A DNA stretch of 64,000 nt from Rhizobium etli 8C-3 (GCF_001908375.1 NZ_CP017241.1:685001-749000), one strand, 5' to 3'; positions 42,450 to 52,868 are shown, numbered from the stretch's first letter. Notes: generated from the letters alone by a model not told the origin. Program-made: numbers and translations.

Positions 42450-44102
42450 ATGAGCATAGCATCTCAATTCACTTCGACCGTCGACAAGGACTGGTGGCGC
42501 GGTGCGGTAATCTATCAGATCTACCCGCGCTCCTTTCAGGATTCAAACGGCGACGGCATCGGCGATCTGAAGGGCATAACCGCCCGCCTGCCCTATGTGG
42601 CAAGCCTCGGTGCCGACGCGATCTGGATTTCGCCCTTCTTCACCTCGCCGATGCGCGATTTCGGCTACGACGTGTCGGATTACGAGAACGTTGACGCAAT
42701 TTTCGGCACTCTGGTAGATTTCGACACGATGATTGCCGAGGCCCATCGCCTCGGCATCAAGGTGATGATCGACCTTGTCATCTCACACAGCTCGGACCAG
42801 CACCCCTGGTTTGCCGAGAGCCGCTCCAGCAAGACGAATGCAAAGGCGGATTGGTATGTCTGGGCGGATGCAAAGCCGGATGGCGCGCCGCCGAACAACT
42901 GGCTGTCGATTTTCGGCGGCTCGGCATGGGCGTGGGATCCGCGCCGCATGCAGTATTACCTGCACAATTTCCTGACCTCGCAGCCGGACATGAACCTGCA
43001 CAATCTGGAAGTACAGGACCGGTTGCTCAATGTTGTCCGCTTCTGGCTAACGCGCGGCGTCGACGGATTCCGTCTCGATACGATCAATTTCTATTTCCAC
43101 GACCAGCAGCTGCGCGACAATCCGGCGCTGCCGCCCGCCCGCCGCAACGCTTCGACGGCGCCGGCGGTCAATCCCTATAATTTCCAGGAACACATCTACG
43201 ACAAGAACCGGCCGGAGAACCTGGAGTTCCTGAAACGCTTCCGGGCAGTTCTGGAGGAGTTTCCGGCAATCGCGGCCGTCGGCGAGGTAGGTGACAGCCA
43301 GCGCGGCCTGGAGATCGTCGGCGAATACACCTCCGGAAACGACAAGATGCATATGTGCTATGCCTTCGAGTTTCTCGCCCCCGATCCGCTATCGCCGGAG
43401 CGGGTCGAAGAAGTGATGGCCGATTTCGCCGCCGCAGCGCCTGATGGCTGGGCCTGCTGGGCATTTTCCAACCACGACGTCATGCGTCATGTCAGCCGCT
43501 GGGGCTCGCTCGTCGCCGATCATGACGCATTTGCCAAGCAATATGCTTCGCTGCTGATGACACTGCGTGGCTCGGTCTGCCTTTATCAGGGAGAGGAGCT
43601 CGGCCTCACCGAAGCCGATCTTGCCTACCAGGATTTACAGGATCCGTACGGCATCCAGTTCTGGCCGGAATACAAGGGACGCGACGGCTGCCGCACGCCC
43701 ATGGTCTGGGACTCGCAGGTTTCCCAGGGCGGCTTTTCGACCGTCACGCCATGGCTGCCGGTGCCGGTGGAGCATATCCTGCGCGCCGTCAGCGTGCAGC
43801 AGGGCGACGAGAATTCCGTACTCGAGCACTACCGCCGCTTCCTCGCTTTTCGCAAGCAGTATCCGGCGTTTGCCAAGGGCGAGATCGAGTTCGAGCAGCC
43901 GCAAGGCGATGCGCTTGTCTTCACGCGCAGATATGGCAACGAGCAATTGCTCTGCATTTTCAACATGAGCCCGGTTGAAATCAACGTCAGCTTGCCGATG
44001 GGAGAATGGCAGGCATTGACGGGACATGGTTTCACCAGCAACAACTACGGCGACAAGATCGACATTCCGGCTTGGGGGGCGTATTTCGCCCGTCTCGCCT
44101 AA
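42450..44102 (+). CDS. aglA: Cytoplasmic alpha-glucosidase AglA (GH13)
   Basis: AglA hydrolyses imported alpha-glucosides to glucose and the second sugar. The 550-residue product is a GH13 barrel with IYQIYPRSFQDSNGDGIGDL at the start, DLVISHSSDQHPWF, the nucleophile Asp in GVDGFRLDTINFY, the acid/base Glu in AAVGEVGD, and the transition-state Asp in FSNHDVMRH. No signal peptide is present, consistent with hydrolysis after transport. It sits between the permease and ATPase genes. Confidence 0.95.
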   Translation: MSIASQFTSTVDKDWWRGAVIYQIYPRSFQDSNGDGIGDLKGITARLPYVASLGADAIWISPFFTSPMRDFGYDVSDYENVDAIFGTLVDFDTMIAEAHRLGIKVMIDLVISHSSDQHPWFAESRSSKTNAKADWYVWADAKPDGAPPNNWLSIFGGSAWAWDPRRMQYYLHNFLTSQPDMNLHNLEVQDRLLNVVRFWLTRGVDGFRLDTINFYFHDQQLRDNPALPPARRNASTAPAVNPYNFQEHIYDKNRPENLEFLKRFRAVLEEFPAIAAVGEVGDSQRGLEIVGEYTSGNDKMHMCYAFEFLAPDPLSPERVEEVMADFAAAAPDGWACWAFSNHDVMRHVSRWGSLVADHDAFAKQYASLLMTLRGSVCLYQGEELGLTEADLAYQDLQDPYGIQFWPEYKGRDGCRTPMVWDSQVSQGGFSTVTPWLPVPVEHILRAVSVQQGDENSVLEHYRRFLAFRKQYPAFAKGEIEFEQPQGDALVFTRRYGNEQLLCIFNMSPVEINVSLPMGEWQALTGHGFTSNNYGDKIDIPAWGAYFARLA

Positions 44103-44123
44103 GGATCAGGAGGGGAGCATCAA

Positions 44124-45212
44124 ATGACTGGACTTACTCTGAAGGAAATCCGCAAATCCTACGGCTCCGTGGATGTCCTCCACGGCATCGACCTGGAAAT
44201 CAACCAGGGTGAGTTCATTGTCTTCGTGGGGCCGTCTGGTTGCGGCAAGTCCACGCTGTTGCGCATGATCGCGGGCCTTGAGAACATCACGGGCGGCGAG
44301 ATGTATATCGACGGCCAACTCGTCAACGACGTCCCGCCGTCGAAGCGCGGCATCGCCATGGTGTTCCAGTCCTACGCGCTTTATCCGCACATGACCGTCT
44401 TCGACAATATGGCTTTCGGCATGAAGATCGCCGGCGAAAGCAAACAGGAGATCGACCGTCGCGTGAGAGCTGCCGCCGATAGCCTGCAGCTTACCAATTA
44501 TCTCGACCGCCTGCCGAAGGCACTTTCCGGTGGCCAGCGCCAGCGCGTTGCGATCGGCCGCGCCATCTGCCGCGATCCGAAGGTCTTCCTCTTTGACGAG
44601 CCGCTGTCGAACCTCGACGCAGCATTGCGCGTCGCAACCCGTATCGAGATCGCCCGCCTCAATGAGCAGATGGCCGATACCACGATGATTTACGTCACCC
44701 ACGACCAGGTCGAGGCGATGACGCTTGCCGACCGCATCGTCGTCCTGTCTGCCGGCCACATCGAGCAGGTCGGCGCACCGCTGGAGCTTTACGAGCGTCC
44801 GGCAAACCTCTTCGTCGCGAAGTTCATCGGCTCGCCGGCCATGAACATCATCCCCTCCACCATCAGCAAGGCGGGTCCAACCACGACGATCACGCTGAAG
44901 GGCGGCAGGTCGGTCACGCTCGACATTGCGACCCCTGTCTCCGAAAACGGCAAGACGGCAAGTTTCGGGGTACGCCCTGAAGACCTGCAGATCGCCAATG
45001 GCGACGACTATATCTTCGAAGGCGAGGTCTCGATCGTCGAAGCGCTCGGCGAGGTCACGCTGCTTTATATCGAAGGCCTGGTGCCGGGCGAGCCGATCAT
45101 CGCCAAGCTGCCGGGTATTACCGACATCAGGAAAGGTCAGAAGATGAGGTTCGCTGCTGATCGCTCGAAACTGCATCTTTTCGATGCCGAGGGCCACACT
45201 TACAGAAGCTAG
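44124..45212 (+). CDS. aglK: Alpha-glucoside ABC transporter ATPase AglK
   Basis: AglK is a MalK-type ATPase of 362 residues. Motifs are Walker A GPSGCGKST (about residue 36), Q-loop FQSYALYPHMTVFDNM, signature LSGGQRQRVAIGRA, and Walker B VFLFDEPLSNLD. A C-terminal regulatory TOBE-like domain (about 235-362) contains FGVRPEDLQIANGDDY. A strong AGGAGG precedes the ATG. It is the last gene of the operon. Confidence 0.96.
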   Translation: MTGLTLKEIRKSYGSVDVLHGIDLEINQGEFIVFVGPSGCGKSTLLRMIAGLENITGGEMYIDGQLVNDVPPSKRGIAMVFQSYALYPHMTVFDNMAFGMKIAGESKQEIDRRVRAAADSLQLTNYLDRLPKALSGGQRQRVAIGRAICRDPKVFLFDEPLSNLDAALRVATRIEIARLNEQMADTTMIYVTHDQVEAMTLADRIVVLSAGHIEQVGAPLELYERPANLFVAKFIGSPAMNIIPSTISKAGPTTTITLKGGRSVTLDIATPVSENGKTASFGVRPEDLQIANGDDYIFEGEVSIVEALGEVTLLYIEGLVPGEPIIAKLPGITDIRKGQKMRFAADRSKLHLFDAEGHTYRS

Positions 45213-45378
45213 CAGACTATTTTTGGGTGGTTCTTTGTGAGCGCCTGAAACGCAGCGATCATCACTTTCTGTTAAACATCCGCTGCTAGCTTTCCCTTGT
45301 AGTTATAAGGGGATCAGGGTCGTGGGTGCATCCAATCCATTGCCTTCAGGGCATTTTCTCAACAGGGAAGAATCCTTC

Positions 45379-45732
45379 ATGTACGACCGCGAACAGCGGT
45401 TCAAAATGGAGGATACGATGAACGCAGCGCGCATCGAGTACACCGAAAAGGGCGTCATGCACATGGCGTCCCGGCGCTGCGATATCGTGCGAATTTCGAT
45501 GAGCAGCGCGATCCTGGCGATCCTGACGCAGTTCACCCTGCCCAAGCAGTTTTATCTGGACATTCCCGATGCTCGCATCACCAAGGTCGGCTGCATGCTG
45601 ATGCGGGTGAACACCAACAATACCATCGAGGTTCGCTTTCTGCGCCTGCTGACGCAGAAGGAAATGAACAAGATCTTCGTCTACAGCACGCATCCGGCGC
45701 ATCGCGACTACGTTCTAGACGTTCGCGCCTGA
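45379..45732 (+). CDS. Single-domain PilZ-like protein, degenerate motif
   Basis: The product is a small beta-rich protein resembling single-domain PilZ proteins, which bind c-di-GMP. The usual RxxxR and (D/N)xSxxG motifs are only partly present: the region reads ASRRCDIVRISMSSAILA, with Arg pairs but no Asp-Ser-Gly pattern, so ligand binding is uncertain. I give ATG 45379 (117 residues); ATG 45418 has the best ribosome binding site (GGAGGA four bases upstream) and would give 104 residues, while GTG 45322 is also in frame. It stands alone between aglK and a terminator. Confidence 0.65.
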   Translation: MYDREQRFKMEDTMNAARIEYTEKGVMHMASRRCDIVRISMSSAILAILTQFTLPKQFYLDIPDARITKVGCMLMRVNTNNTIEVRFLRLLTQKEMNKIFVYSTHPAHRDYVLDVRA

Positions 45733-45755
45733 TCGGAGGTTTCCAAAATTGAACA

Positions 45756-45783
45756 AGCCCGCGATCCGTTCGCGGGCTGTTTG
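45756..45783. terminator. Bidirectional terminator between PilZ-like gene and edd
   Basis: AGCCCGCGA (45756-45764) pairs perfectly with TCGCGGGCT (45770-45778) over a 5-base loop; GTTTG follows on the plus strand, and the minus strand continues with TTGTTC. It lies between convergent genes. Confidence 0.8.
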
Positions 45784-45785
45784 CG

Positions 45786-47606
45786 TCAGTGGAAGAGGAC
45801 GCTGGCGCCGTGGTCGGAGGTGCCGACGGCGCGGCGGAACGGAGCGAAGAGCTCGCGGCCCATGCCGAATTCATTGTCCGAAAGATCTGCCGTTACCGGC
45901 TCGCGGTCTGCCAGGGTGGCGGCATCAAGCAGGACCTCCAGCGTGCCGCGGATCGCATCGAGCCGGATGATGTCGCCGTCCTTTATGCGGGCGATCGGCC
46001 CGCCTTCGACAGCCTCCGGCGTGACATGGATCGCAGCCGGAACCTTGCCCGACGCGCCGGACATGCGTCCGTCCGTCAAAAGCGCGACGTGGAAGCCGCG
46101 GTCCTGCAGCACGCCGAGCGGCGGCGTCAGCTTGTGAAGCTCCGGCATGCCGTTCGCCTTCGGCCCCTGGAAGCGCACAACCGCCACGAAGTCGCGATTG
46201 AGCTTGCCTTCCTTGAAGGCGTCCTGCAGCTCCTGCTGGCTATGAAAGACGATCGCCGGTGCCTCGATGATATGGCGGTCCGGCTTCACCGCGGAGATCT
46301 TGATGACCGCCTTGCCGAGATTGCCGCGCAGCATCTTCAGGCCGCCATTTGCCTGGAACGGCGTTTCGATGCTGGCGAGCACCTTGCCATCATGGCTCTT
46401 TTGCGGTGCCGGTTCGCGAACCACAGTGCCGTTGTCGCCGAGGCGCACGTCGATCGTATAGGCCTGGAGACCCTGGCCGGCAACCGTGCGCACGTCGTCG
46501 TGCAGCATGCCCTTCTTCAAAAGCTCCTTGATGAGAAAGCCCATCCCGCCTGCGGCGTGAAAATGGTTCACATCCGCAAGACCGTTCGGATAGACGCGGG
46601 CAAGCAGCGGGATTTCCTCGGAGAGTTCGGCAATATCCTGCCAGGTGAGCTGGATGCCGGCAGCGCGTGCCATGGCGACGAGATGCAGCGTGTGGTTCGT
46701 GGAGCCGCCGGTTGCGTGGAGGCCGACGACTCCGTTGACGATGGATCGTTCATCGATCATTTCGCCGGCCGGGGTGAATTCGTTTCCGAGCGCGGTGATC
46801 GCCAGCGCGCGCTTTGCCGCCTCGCGCGTCAGCGCTTCGCGCAGCGGCGTACCCGGATTGATGAAGGACGAGCCGGGCAGATGGAAGCCCATGATCTCCA
46901 TCAGCATCTGGTTGGAGTTTGCCGTGCCGTAGAAGGTGCAGGTTCCAGGACCGTGATAGGATTTGGATTCGGCCTCGAGCAGCTCGGCGCGGCCGACCTT
47001 GCCTTCCGCATAGAGCTGGCGGACACGAGACTTCTCGTCGTTTGGCAGTCCGCTGGTCATCGGCCCCGCCGGAACGAAGATCGAGGGCAGGTGGCCAAAG
47101 GAGAGGGCCGCGATCACGAGGCCCGGCACGATCTTGTCGCAGACGCCGAGGAACAGCGCCGCATCGAACATGTTGTGCGACAGGCCGATGCCGGCAGACA
47201 TGGCAATCAGGTCGCGGGAAAAGAGCGACAGCTCCATTCCCGGCTGGCCCTGAGTGACGCCGTCGCACATGGCCGGAACGCCGCCGGCGACCTGGGCAAT
47301 GCCGCCAGCTTGCGCCGCCGCTTCGCGAATGATCGCAGGATAGGTCTCGAACGGCTGATGGGCCGAGAGCATATCGTTGTAGGCGGTTATGATGCCGAGA
47401 TTGGGCACGCGGTCGCCCGCCAGTGCATCCTTTTCGGAGGGGGAACAGATCGCAAAGCCGTGGGCGAGGTTGGCGCAGCCGAGTATCGAGCGACTCACGC
47501 CCCTGGAAGTGGCGGCCTGCAGGCGTTCCAGGTAACGCTCGCGCGTCGGTTTCGATCGTTCGACGATGCGGGATGTGATCGCGGAAATGCGTGCGTTAGC
47601 GGACAT
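45786..47606 (-). CDS. edd: Phosphogluconate dehydratase Edd
   Basis: Edd converts 6-phosphogluconate to 2-keto-3-deoxy-6-phosphogluconate in the Entner-Doudoroff pathway. The 606-residue product belongs to the IlvD/Edd Fe-S dehydratase family: [60 protein letters not shown] and [19 protein letters not shown] are present. CDGVTQG distinguishes Edd from the amino-acid enzyme IlvD. It is the third gene of zwf-pgl-edd; the aldolase gene eda is not in the window. Confidence 0.97.
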   Translation of the reverse strand: MSANARISAITSRIVERSKPTRERYLERLQAATSRGVSRSILGCANLAHGFAICSPSEKDALAGDRVPNLGIITAYNDMLSAHQPFETYPAIIREAAAQAGGIAQVAGGVPAMCDGVTQGQPGMELSLFSRDLIAMSAGIGLSHNMFDAALFLGVCDKIVPGLVIAALSFGHLPSIFVPAGPMTSGLPNDEKSRVRQLYAEGKVGRAELLEAESKSYHGPGTCTFYGTANSNQMLMEIMGFHLPGSSFINPGTPLREALTREAAKRALAITALGNEFTPAGEMIDERSIVNGVVGLHATGGSTNHTLHLVAMARAAGIQLTWQDIAELSEEIPLLARVYPNGLADVNHFHAAGGMGFLIKELLKKGMLHDDVRTVAGQGLQAYTIDVRLGDNGTVVREPAPQKSHDGKVLASIETPFQANGGLKMLRGNLGKAVIKISAVKPDRHIIEAPAIVFHSQQELQDAFKEGKLNRDFVAVVRFQGPKANGMPELHKLTPPLGVLQDRGFHVALLTDGRMSGASGKVPAAIHVTPEAVEGGPIARIKDGDIIRLDAIRGTLEVLLDAATLADREPVTADLSDNEFGMGRELFAPFRRAVGTSDHGASVLFH

Positions 47607-47671
47607 GGGAGGTATCCTGCCTTGGTTGGTCTCAAGTTTTACGTTCGGCGGCTCTGCCCGAAGGCTTGGCC

Positions 47672-48370
47672 TTATGGCGCCCAGTAGATTTCGACCGGGG
47701 AAGCCGCCCGGCGCAGAACGGCCCGGACCGGCATCTCGGCCTCTTCTCCGGTACCTTGTGCTTTCGCCAGCGCATCTTTCTTACCCGCGCCCTCGATGTG
47801 AAGCACAAGGAGGCCGGCATCGTGAAGGCTGGAGAAGGTGAAGGTCAGGCGCGGCTCGCCGGCGCCTTCCGCTTCCATCGTGATGATGCCGCGTGGCGTC
47901 GCCGGATCGAGCGCGGCGGCAAGGTTGCTGCCGCCGGGAAAGAACGATGCCGTGTGGCCGTCGCCGCCCATACCGAGGATCACCACATCGAACGGATTGC
48001 CGATCGCTTTCATCTCGGCAGTCGCAAGCTTTGCCGCATCTTCGGCAGAGGCTGATTTTCGATAGAGCGGCAGGAAGCGCGCCGCCTTCGCCTTGTTCTG
48101 CAGCAGATTGTTTGCGACCAGCAGATGGTTCGAACGCTCATTGTCGGCGGGAACGAAGCGCTCGTCAACAAGCGTGACGGTCACCTTGCTCCAGTCGAGG
48201 TCGCGGACGGAGAGCGCCTGGAAGAAGGCCTTCGGGGTCGAGCCGCCGGAAACGGCGATGCTGGCCGCTGCGCGGGCTTTGATCGCTGTAGAAAGCCGCT
48301 CCGTCACCTTGTCCGCAAGGTCATTTGCAAGTTCGGCTGCATTGGTAAAGTCATGCAAAATTGCTGCCAT
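47672..48370 (-). CDS. pgl: 6-phosphogluconolactonase Pgl
   Basis: Pgl hydrolyses 6-phosphogluconolactone, the product of Zwf. The 232-residue product is of the DevB/SOL family related to glucosamine-6-phosphate isomerases, with [40 protein letters not shown] and [17 protein letters not shown]. It starts 11 bases after zwf on the same strand, and edd follows after 65 bases. Confidence 0.96.
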   Translation of the reverse strand: MAAILHDFTNAAELANDLADKVTERLSTAIKARAAASIAVSGGSTPKAFFQALSVRDLDWSKVTVTLVDERFVPADNERSNHLLVANNLLQNKAKAARFLPLYRKSASAEDAAKLATAEMKAIGNPFDVVILGMGGDGHTASFFPGGSNLAAALDPATPRGIITMEAEGAGEPRLTFTFSSLHDAGLLVLHIEGAGKKDALAKAQGTGEEAEMPVRAVLRRAASPVEIYWAP

Positions 48371-48381
48371 CGCTCGCGATC

Positions 48382-49857
48382 CTAGATGTTGTCGTGCCAG
48401 GTGCGGCCTTCACGCTCGATGAGCGCGATGGCCTGGCTTGGGCCCCAAGTGCCGGCGGTATAGCCTTGAACGAGCTGCCCGGTTGTCTCCCAACCCTTGA
48501 GTATCGGATCGACCCACTGCCAGGCAGCTTCAACTTCGTCGCGGCGCATGAAGAGCGTCTGGTTGGAACGGACGACGTCCATCAGCAGGCGCTCATAGGC
48601 GTCCGGATTGCGCACATTGAAGGCTGACGCAAAGCTCATGTCGAGCGAGACGTTGCGCAGGCGCATGCCGCCCGGGCCGGGATCCTTGATCATCAGCGAT
48701 TGCTTGACGCCTTCGTCCGGCTGCAGGCGGATGATGAGCTGGTTCTGGTTGATGCGGCCGGCAGCCTGGTCGAAGATTGCATGCGGGATCGGCTTGAAGG
48801 TAATGACGATTTCGGACATGCGGCCGGTAAGGCGCTTGCCGGTACGAATGAAGAACGGAACACCCGCCCAGCGCCAATTGTTGATCTCAGCCTTGATGGC
48901 AACGAAGGTTTCGGTGTTGGAAACGCCGCCTTCGAGCTCTTCGAGGTAGCCCTTGACCGGGCCGCTGCCGGAGGCGCCGGCGCGATACTGGCCGCGCACG
49001 GTGACCTGCTCGACATTGGACGCATCGATCGGCTTCAGGGCGCGCAGGACCTTCAGCTTCTCGTCACGGACCGCCTCGGAATCCATCGATGACGGCACTT
49101 CCATGGCCGTCAGGCACAGGAGCTGCAGAATGTGGTTCTGCACCATGTCGCGCAATGCGCCGGCGGTGTCATAGTAACCGGCGCGGCCTTCGAGGCCGAC
49201 GGCCTCGGCCACCGTGATCTGCACGTGATCGATGTAATTGGCGTTCCACAGCGGCTCGTACAGGGCGTTCGCAAAGCGCAGCGCCATCAGGTTCTGCACC
49301 GTTTCCTTGCCGAGATAGTGGTCGATACGGAAGATCTGCTCTTCCTTGAAAACGCGGCCGATCGTATCGTTCAGTGACAGTGCCGAGGAAAGGTCGCGCC
49401 CGATCGGCTTTTCGACGACGATGCGCGTCGACTTGGTGATCAGCTTGTGTTCGGCGATCTTCTGCGAGATGTCGCCGAAGATGCCGGGTGCGACGGCGAG
49501 GTAGAAGGCGCGGACGCGGTCCTTGCCCTCGTCGAGGAGCTTCTTCAGCTGATCCCAGCCGCCGTCAGAACGCGCGTCTACGGAGACGTAAAAGAGGCGC
49601 CTGCAGAATGTCTCGACTTCCGCCTCGTCATACTCGCCCTTCTTCAGATGTTCCTTGAGGGCATCCTGAGCGAACTTGCGGTATTCGTCATCGGAAAGCG
49701 GGCTGCGCGAAGCGCCGATAATGCGCGTCGGCTCGCTGAACTGGCCCTCGATCTGGCGGTGATAAAGGGCGGGAAGGAGCTTGCGCTCGGCAAGATCGCC
49801 GCTGCCGCCGAAGACGACATAATCAAAGGGTTCGACGGGAATGATCTGGCTGCTCAT
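48382..49857 (-). CDS. zwf: Glucose-6-phosphate 1-dehydrogenase Zwf
   Basis: Zwf oxidises glucose-6-phosphate with NAD(P)+ and feeds the Entner-Doudoroff pathway. I choose ATG 49857 (MSSQIIPVEPFDYVVFGGSG), giving 491 residues; an in-frame TTG 15 bases earlier is less likely. The nucleotide site is FGGSGDLAERKLLPAL, and the substrate/catalytic motif is FRIDHYLGKETVQN. It is the first gene of the operon; glucose released by AglA would enter here after phosphorylation. An AATCGATT palindrome lies about 45 bases upstream of the start, of unknown role. Confidence 0.97.
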   Translation of the reverse strand: MSSQIIPVEPFDYVVFGGSGDLAERKLLPALYHRQIEGQFSEPTRIIGASRSPLSDDEYRKFAQDALKEHLKKGEYDEAEVETFCRRLFYVSVDARSDGGWDQLKKLLDEGKDRVRAFYLAVAPGIFGDISQKIAEHKLITKSTRIVVEKPIGRDLSSALSLNDTIGRVFKEEQIFRIDHYLGKETVQNLMALRFANALYEPLWNANYIDHVQITVAEAVGLEGRAGYYDTAGALRDMVQNHILQLLCLTAMEVPSSMDSEAVRDEKLKVLRALKPIDASNVEQVTVRGQYRAGASGSGPVKGYLEELEGGVSNTETFVAIKAEINNWRWAGVPFFIRTGKRLTGRMSEIVITFKPIPHAIFDQAAGRINQNQLIIRLQPDEGVKQSLMIKDPGPGGMRLRNVSLDMSFASAFNVRNPDAYERLLMDVVRSNQTLFMRRDEVEAAWQWVDPILKGWETTGQLVQGYTAGTWGPSQAIALIEREGRTWHDNI

Positions 49858-49992
49858 GAGCTCTTCTTTCAATCAGGCTGGTTGCGGCCGTTTTAATCTA
49901 ATCGATTTAAAAAAGCCAGTGTGCGATGCAATGAATCTGTCGGGTCCCGGTTTTAATGCGAATTGGCCCGGGAGGAAATCCCGCAGTTGCCC

Positions 49993-51291
49993 TTAAAACT
50001 TGTCGCGCAGAGCAAACCACGACAAGGCCAGGAAAAGCAGGGGCGCGCGCATTGCCGCGCCACCGGGAAATGCCGGAATGTCGAGCGCCTTGAAGAGCTC
50101 GAGATCGGTCGATTTTCCAAGCACCGTTTCTGCATAAAGTTTGCCGCAATAATTTGACAGCATCACTCCATGGCCCGAATAGCCGCCGATTGAGGTGACG
50201 CCGGGCATCACTTCGCGCACGAAGGGCTGGCGCGGCATCGTTATGCCGACGCTGCCGCCCCAGGCATGGGTGATCTCGATGTCGCGCAGGGCCGGATAGA
50301 TTTCGGCGATCTGGCGGCGGATATGGTCGCTGATATCGCGCGGATTGTCGGCGGTATAGGCTTCCCGCCCGCCGAAAAGCAGCCGGCCATCCCTGGACTT
50401 CCGGAAATAACGCACGACGAAACGCGAGTCGGCGACGGCTTCGCCACCGGGAAGCACGGCAGGATATCTGTCGAGCGGCACGGTTGCGCCGATGAAGGAG
50501 CGGATCGGCATGACATGGCTTGCCGTCACCGGCTCCAGATTGCCGATATAGCCGTTGCAGGCAATCAGCGCGCGGCTGGCGGCAATCGTGCCCTTCGGCG
50601 TTTCGATCGTCACCTTGCCGCCGCTCTGGCCGATTGCGGTTGCCTTGGTCATCTCGAAAATCTGCGCTCCGGCATTGGCCGCAACGCTGGCCAGCCCGAT
50701 CAGCAGTTTCAGCGGATGAATGTGGCCGGTGCCGATGTCGCGCACGCCGCAGTAATAGCGTTTGGAGCCGAGGCGTTCCTGCGTCTCTGCTTTGTCCATG
50801 AACCGCACGTGCGGATAATCGTAACGAGTGGCGGCGATCTCGGCATTTTCGTAGTAGAAGCGTTTGTAGCTCTCCTTGTGCGAGACGTTCATCTGGCCGG
50901 GCATGAATTCGATATCGATCTGGTGTTCGGTCGCAAAATCGAGCAGGTGTTTCTTGGAGGCCTCGGCAAGATCGAAGAGCGCTTTGGAACGCTCGTAGCC
51001 GATCTTTTCCTCCAGTTCCTCCGGCCACCAGCGCTGGCCGGTGCCGAGCTGCCCGCCGTTGCGACCGGATGCCCCGTCGCCGAAACGGCAGGCATCGATC
51101 AGCACGACCGAGACGCCGGCTTTCGCCAGATTGTATGCCGCCTGCAGGCCGGTATAGCCACCGCCCACGATGGCGACGTCGCATGTCTTCGATCCGTCAA
51201 GCTCCCGATAGGTCGGCCGCTCGCCCACCGTCGCCTGGTACCATGAAACGCCCGGCGCGATGGGGCTCTGCCAGTTTTCTTGCACCGTCAT
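49993..51291 (-). CDS. puuB: FAD-dependent gamma-glutamylputrescine oxidase-like protein
   Basis: The 432-residue product is a DAO-family flavoenzyme with the Rossmann motif DVAIVGGGYTGLQAAYNLAK near residue 43, GASGRNGGQLGTGQRWW, and the C-terminal GITMPRQPFVREVMPGVTSI. It is close in layout to PuuB/OrdL. A strong GAGGAGG lies before the ATG. Its partner 13 bases upstream is a gamma-glutamyl-polyamine synthetase-like gene, which supports putrescine catabolism through gamma-glutamylated intermediates. Other amine or amino-acid substrates remain possible. It ends with a short hydrophobic, probably non-membrane stretch. Confidence 0.82.
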   Translation of the reverse strand: MTVQENWQSPIAPGVSWYQATVGERPTYRELDGSKTCDVAIVGGGYTGLQAAYNLAKAGVSVVLIDACRFGDGASGRNGGQLGTGQRWWPEELEEKIGYERSKALFDLAEASKKHLLDFATEHQIDIEFMPGQMNVSHKESYKRFYYENAEIAATRYDYPHVRFMDKAETQERLGSKRYYCGVRDIGTGHIHPLKLLIGLASVAANAGAQIFEMTKATAIGQSGGKVTIETPKGTIAASRALIACNGYIGNLEPVTASHVMPIRSFIGATVPLDRYPAVLPGGEAVADSRFVVRYFRKSRDGRLLFGGREAYTADNPRDISDHIRRQIAEIYPALRDIEITHAWGGSVGITMPRQPFVREVMPGVTSIGGYSGHGVMLSNYCGKLYAETVLGKSTDLELFKALDIPAFPGGAAMRAPLLFLALSWFALRDKF

Positions 51292-51304
51292 GCGGGCGGC
51301 CTCC

Positions 51305-52741
51305 TCACACGTTGAGCAGCAGGAATTCGCGTTCCCAGGGGCTGATCACCTGCATGAAGGTTTCGAACTCTCCCCGCTTCACGCCCGCATAGAGGCCGAT
51401 GAATTCCTTGCCGAACACCTCCTCGAATGCCGGTTCGTCTTCCAAGAGCGCCACGGCTTCGAGCAGACCGCGCGGAAGGTCGATCGACCCCTCATTGGCT
51501 GCGTCCTCGGTCGGTGCCGTCGGTTCGATCTCCCTGGTGATGCCGAGAAGGCCCGATGCCAGCGAAGCAGCCAGGGCCAGATAGGGGTTGGCATCGGAAC
51601 TCGGCAGCCGATTTTCGACGCGCCGTGCCTGCGGGTCCGAAACCGGCACGCGGAATGCGGTGGTGCGGTTGTCGTAACCCCAGGCGTTGTTGACCGGGCA
51701 GGACATGTCCGGCGCAAGGCGCCGGTAGGAATTGACGTAGGGCGCCAGCATCACAAGTGCGCTCGGCACATATTTCTGCATGCCGCCGATGAAGTGGAAG
51801 AACTCCTTCGAAGCCGATCCGTCGGCATTGGAAAAGACGTTCTTGCCGGTCTCGATGCTGACGACCGACTGGTGGATATGCATCGCCGAGCCCGGCTGGC
51901 CCTGCATAGGCTTTGCCATGAACGTCGCATAGATATCGTGTTTCAGCGCAGCCTCTCGGATGGTGCGCTTGAACATGAAGACCTGGTCGGCAAGCTCGAT
52001 CGGGTCGCCATGGCGCAAGTTGATCTCAAGCTGCGCCGGTCCTTCCTCATGGATCAGCGTGTCGATCTCGAGGCCCTGTTTTTCAGAGAAATGATAGATG
52101 TCGTCGATCAGTTCGTCGAATTCGTTGATGCCGGCGATCGAATAGCCCTGGCCGCCGAGGATCGAGCGGCCCGAGCGGCCTTTGGGCGGGCGCAATGGAT
52201 AATCCGGGTCGTCGTTGTTGGCGACGAGATAGAATTCGATCTCTGGCGCCACGACCGGCTTCCAGCCGCGTTCGGCGTACAGTCCCATGATGCGCTTGAG
52301 GAGGTTGCGCGGTGTATAGGGAACCTCCTCGCCTTCCGAGTTGACGATATCGCAGATTACCTGCGCCGTCGGATCGGTCTCCCAGGGAACGACGGAAAGC
52401 GTCGAAAGATCGGGCATCAGCTTGAGGTCGCTGTCGCGAGGCTCGTAGCGGAAGCTCTCTGTCTCCTCTGGATATTCACCGGATATCGTGTGGCGATAGA
52501 TCGCCGAGGGAAGGGCCAGCGACGTATTGGACGTGAATTTCGATGTCGGCATCATCTTGCCGCGCGGAACGCCGGCAAGATCCGGGGTGATGCACTCGAT
52601 GTCCTCGATGCCGCGTGCGCGAAGCCACTGCGCCGCTTCCTTCCAGTTTGCCACACCGCGCGAAGATCCGGGATCGGGGGGAATTTTCGTAGAGGCAGGC
52701 ACGTTTCTGGCAGGTTTCAGCGTCGTCTTCTTGGGTGACAT
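51305..52741 (-). CDS. puuA: Glutamine synthetase-family protein, probable gamma-glutamylputrescine synthetase
   Basis: The family ligates glutamate to ammonia or amines using ATP. The 478-residue product has the catalytic-domain signatures PVVAPEIEFYLVA, GPAQLEINLRHGDP, GQPGSAMHIHQS, and RVENRLPSSDANPYLALAAS. It differs from the GlnA type by its N-terminus and by the paired oxidase gene, so a polyamine substrate is likely, not ammonia. ATG 52741 (MSPKKTTLKPARN) is chosen; ATG 52750 is possible. It is divergent from the HI0933-family gene, with 127 bases between starts. Confidence 0.82.
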   Translation of the reverse strand: MSPKKTTLKPARNVPASTKIPPDPGSSRGVANWKEAAQWLRARGIEDIECITPDLAGVPRGKMMPTSKFTSNTSLALPSAIYRHTISGEYPEETESFRYEPRDSDLKLMPDLSTLSVVPWETDPTAQVICDIVNSEGEEVPYTPRNLLKRIMGLYAERGWKPVVAPEIEFYLVANNDDPDYPLRPPKGRSGRSILGGQGYSIAGINEFDELIDDIYHFSEKQGLEIDTLIHEEGPAQLEINLRHGDPIELADQVFMFKRTIREAALKHDIYATFMAKPMQGQPGSAMHIHQSVVSIETGKNVFSNADGSASKEFFHFIGGMQKYVPSALVMLAPYVNSYRRLAPDMSCPVNNAWGYDNRTTAFRVPVSDPQARRVENRLPSSDANPYLALAASLASGLLGITREIEPTAPTEDAANEGSIDLPRGLLEAVALLEDEPAFEEVFGKEFIGLYAGVKRGEFETFMQVISPWEREFLLLNV

Positions 52742-52868
52742 GACACACATGTTCGCGGTTGATCGGAAGGTCATCATAACTGGAGTTTGGCAATTGGCGA
52801 GGGGCGGCAGCGTTGACTTTCGCGAATCGATAGAAAAAGAAGGCGCCATTCACAGAAGGAAAACGGGA

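Noticed and set aside
45789..47687. Plus-strand open frame of about 630 codons opposite edd
   Set aside because: It mirrors the edd codon structure and its product is Arg/Ala-rich without domains; edd itself has clear family motifs.
49891..49910. AT-rich TTTTAATCTAATCGATTTAA near the zwf start as a CtrA box
   Set aside because: The spacing between the two TTAA tetramers is ten bases, not seven; only the short AATCGATT palindrome is real, and it is too small to interpret.
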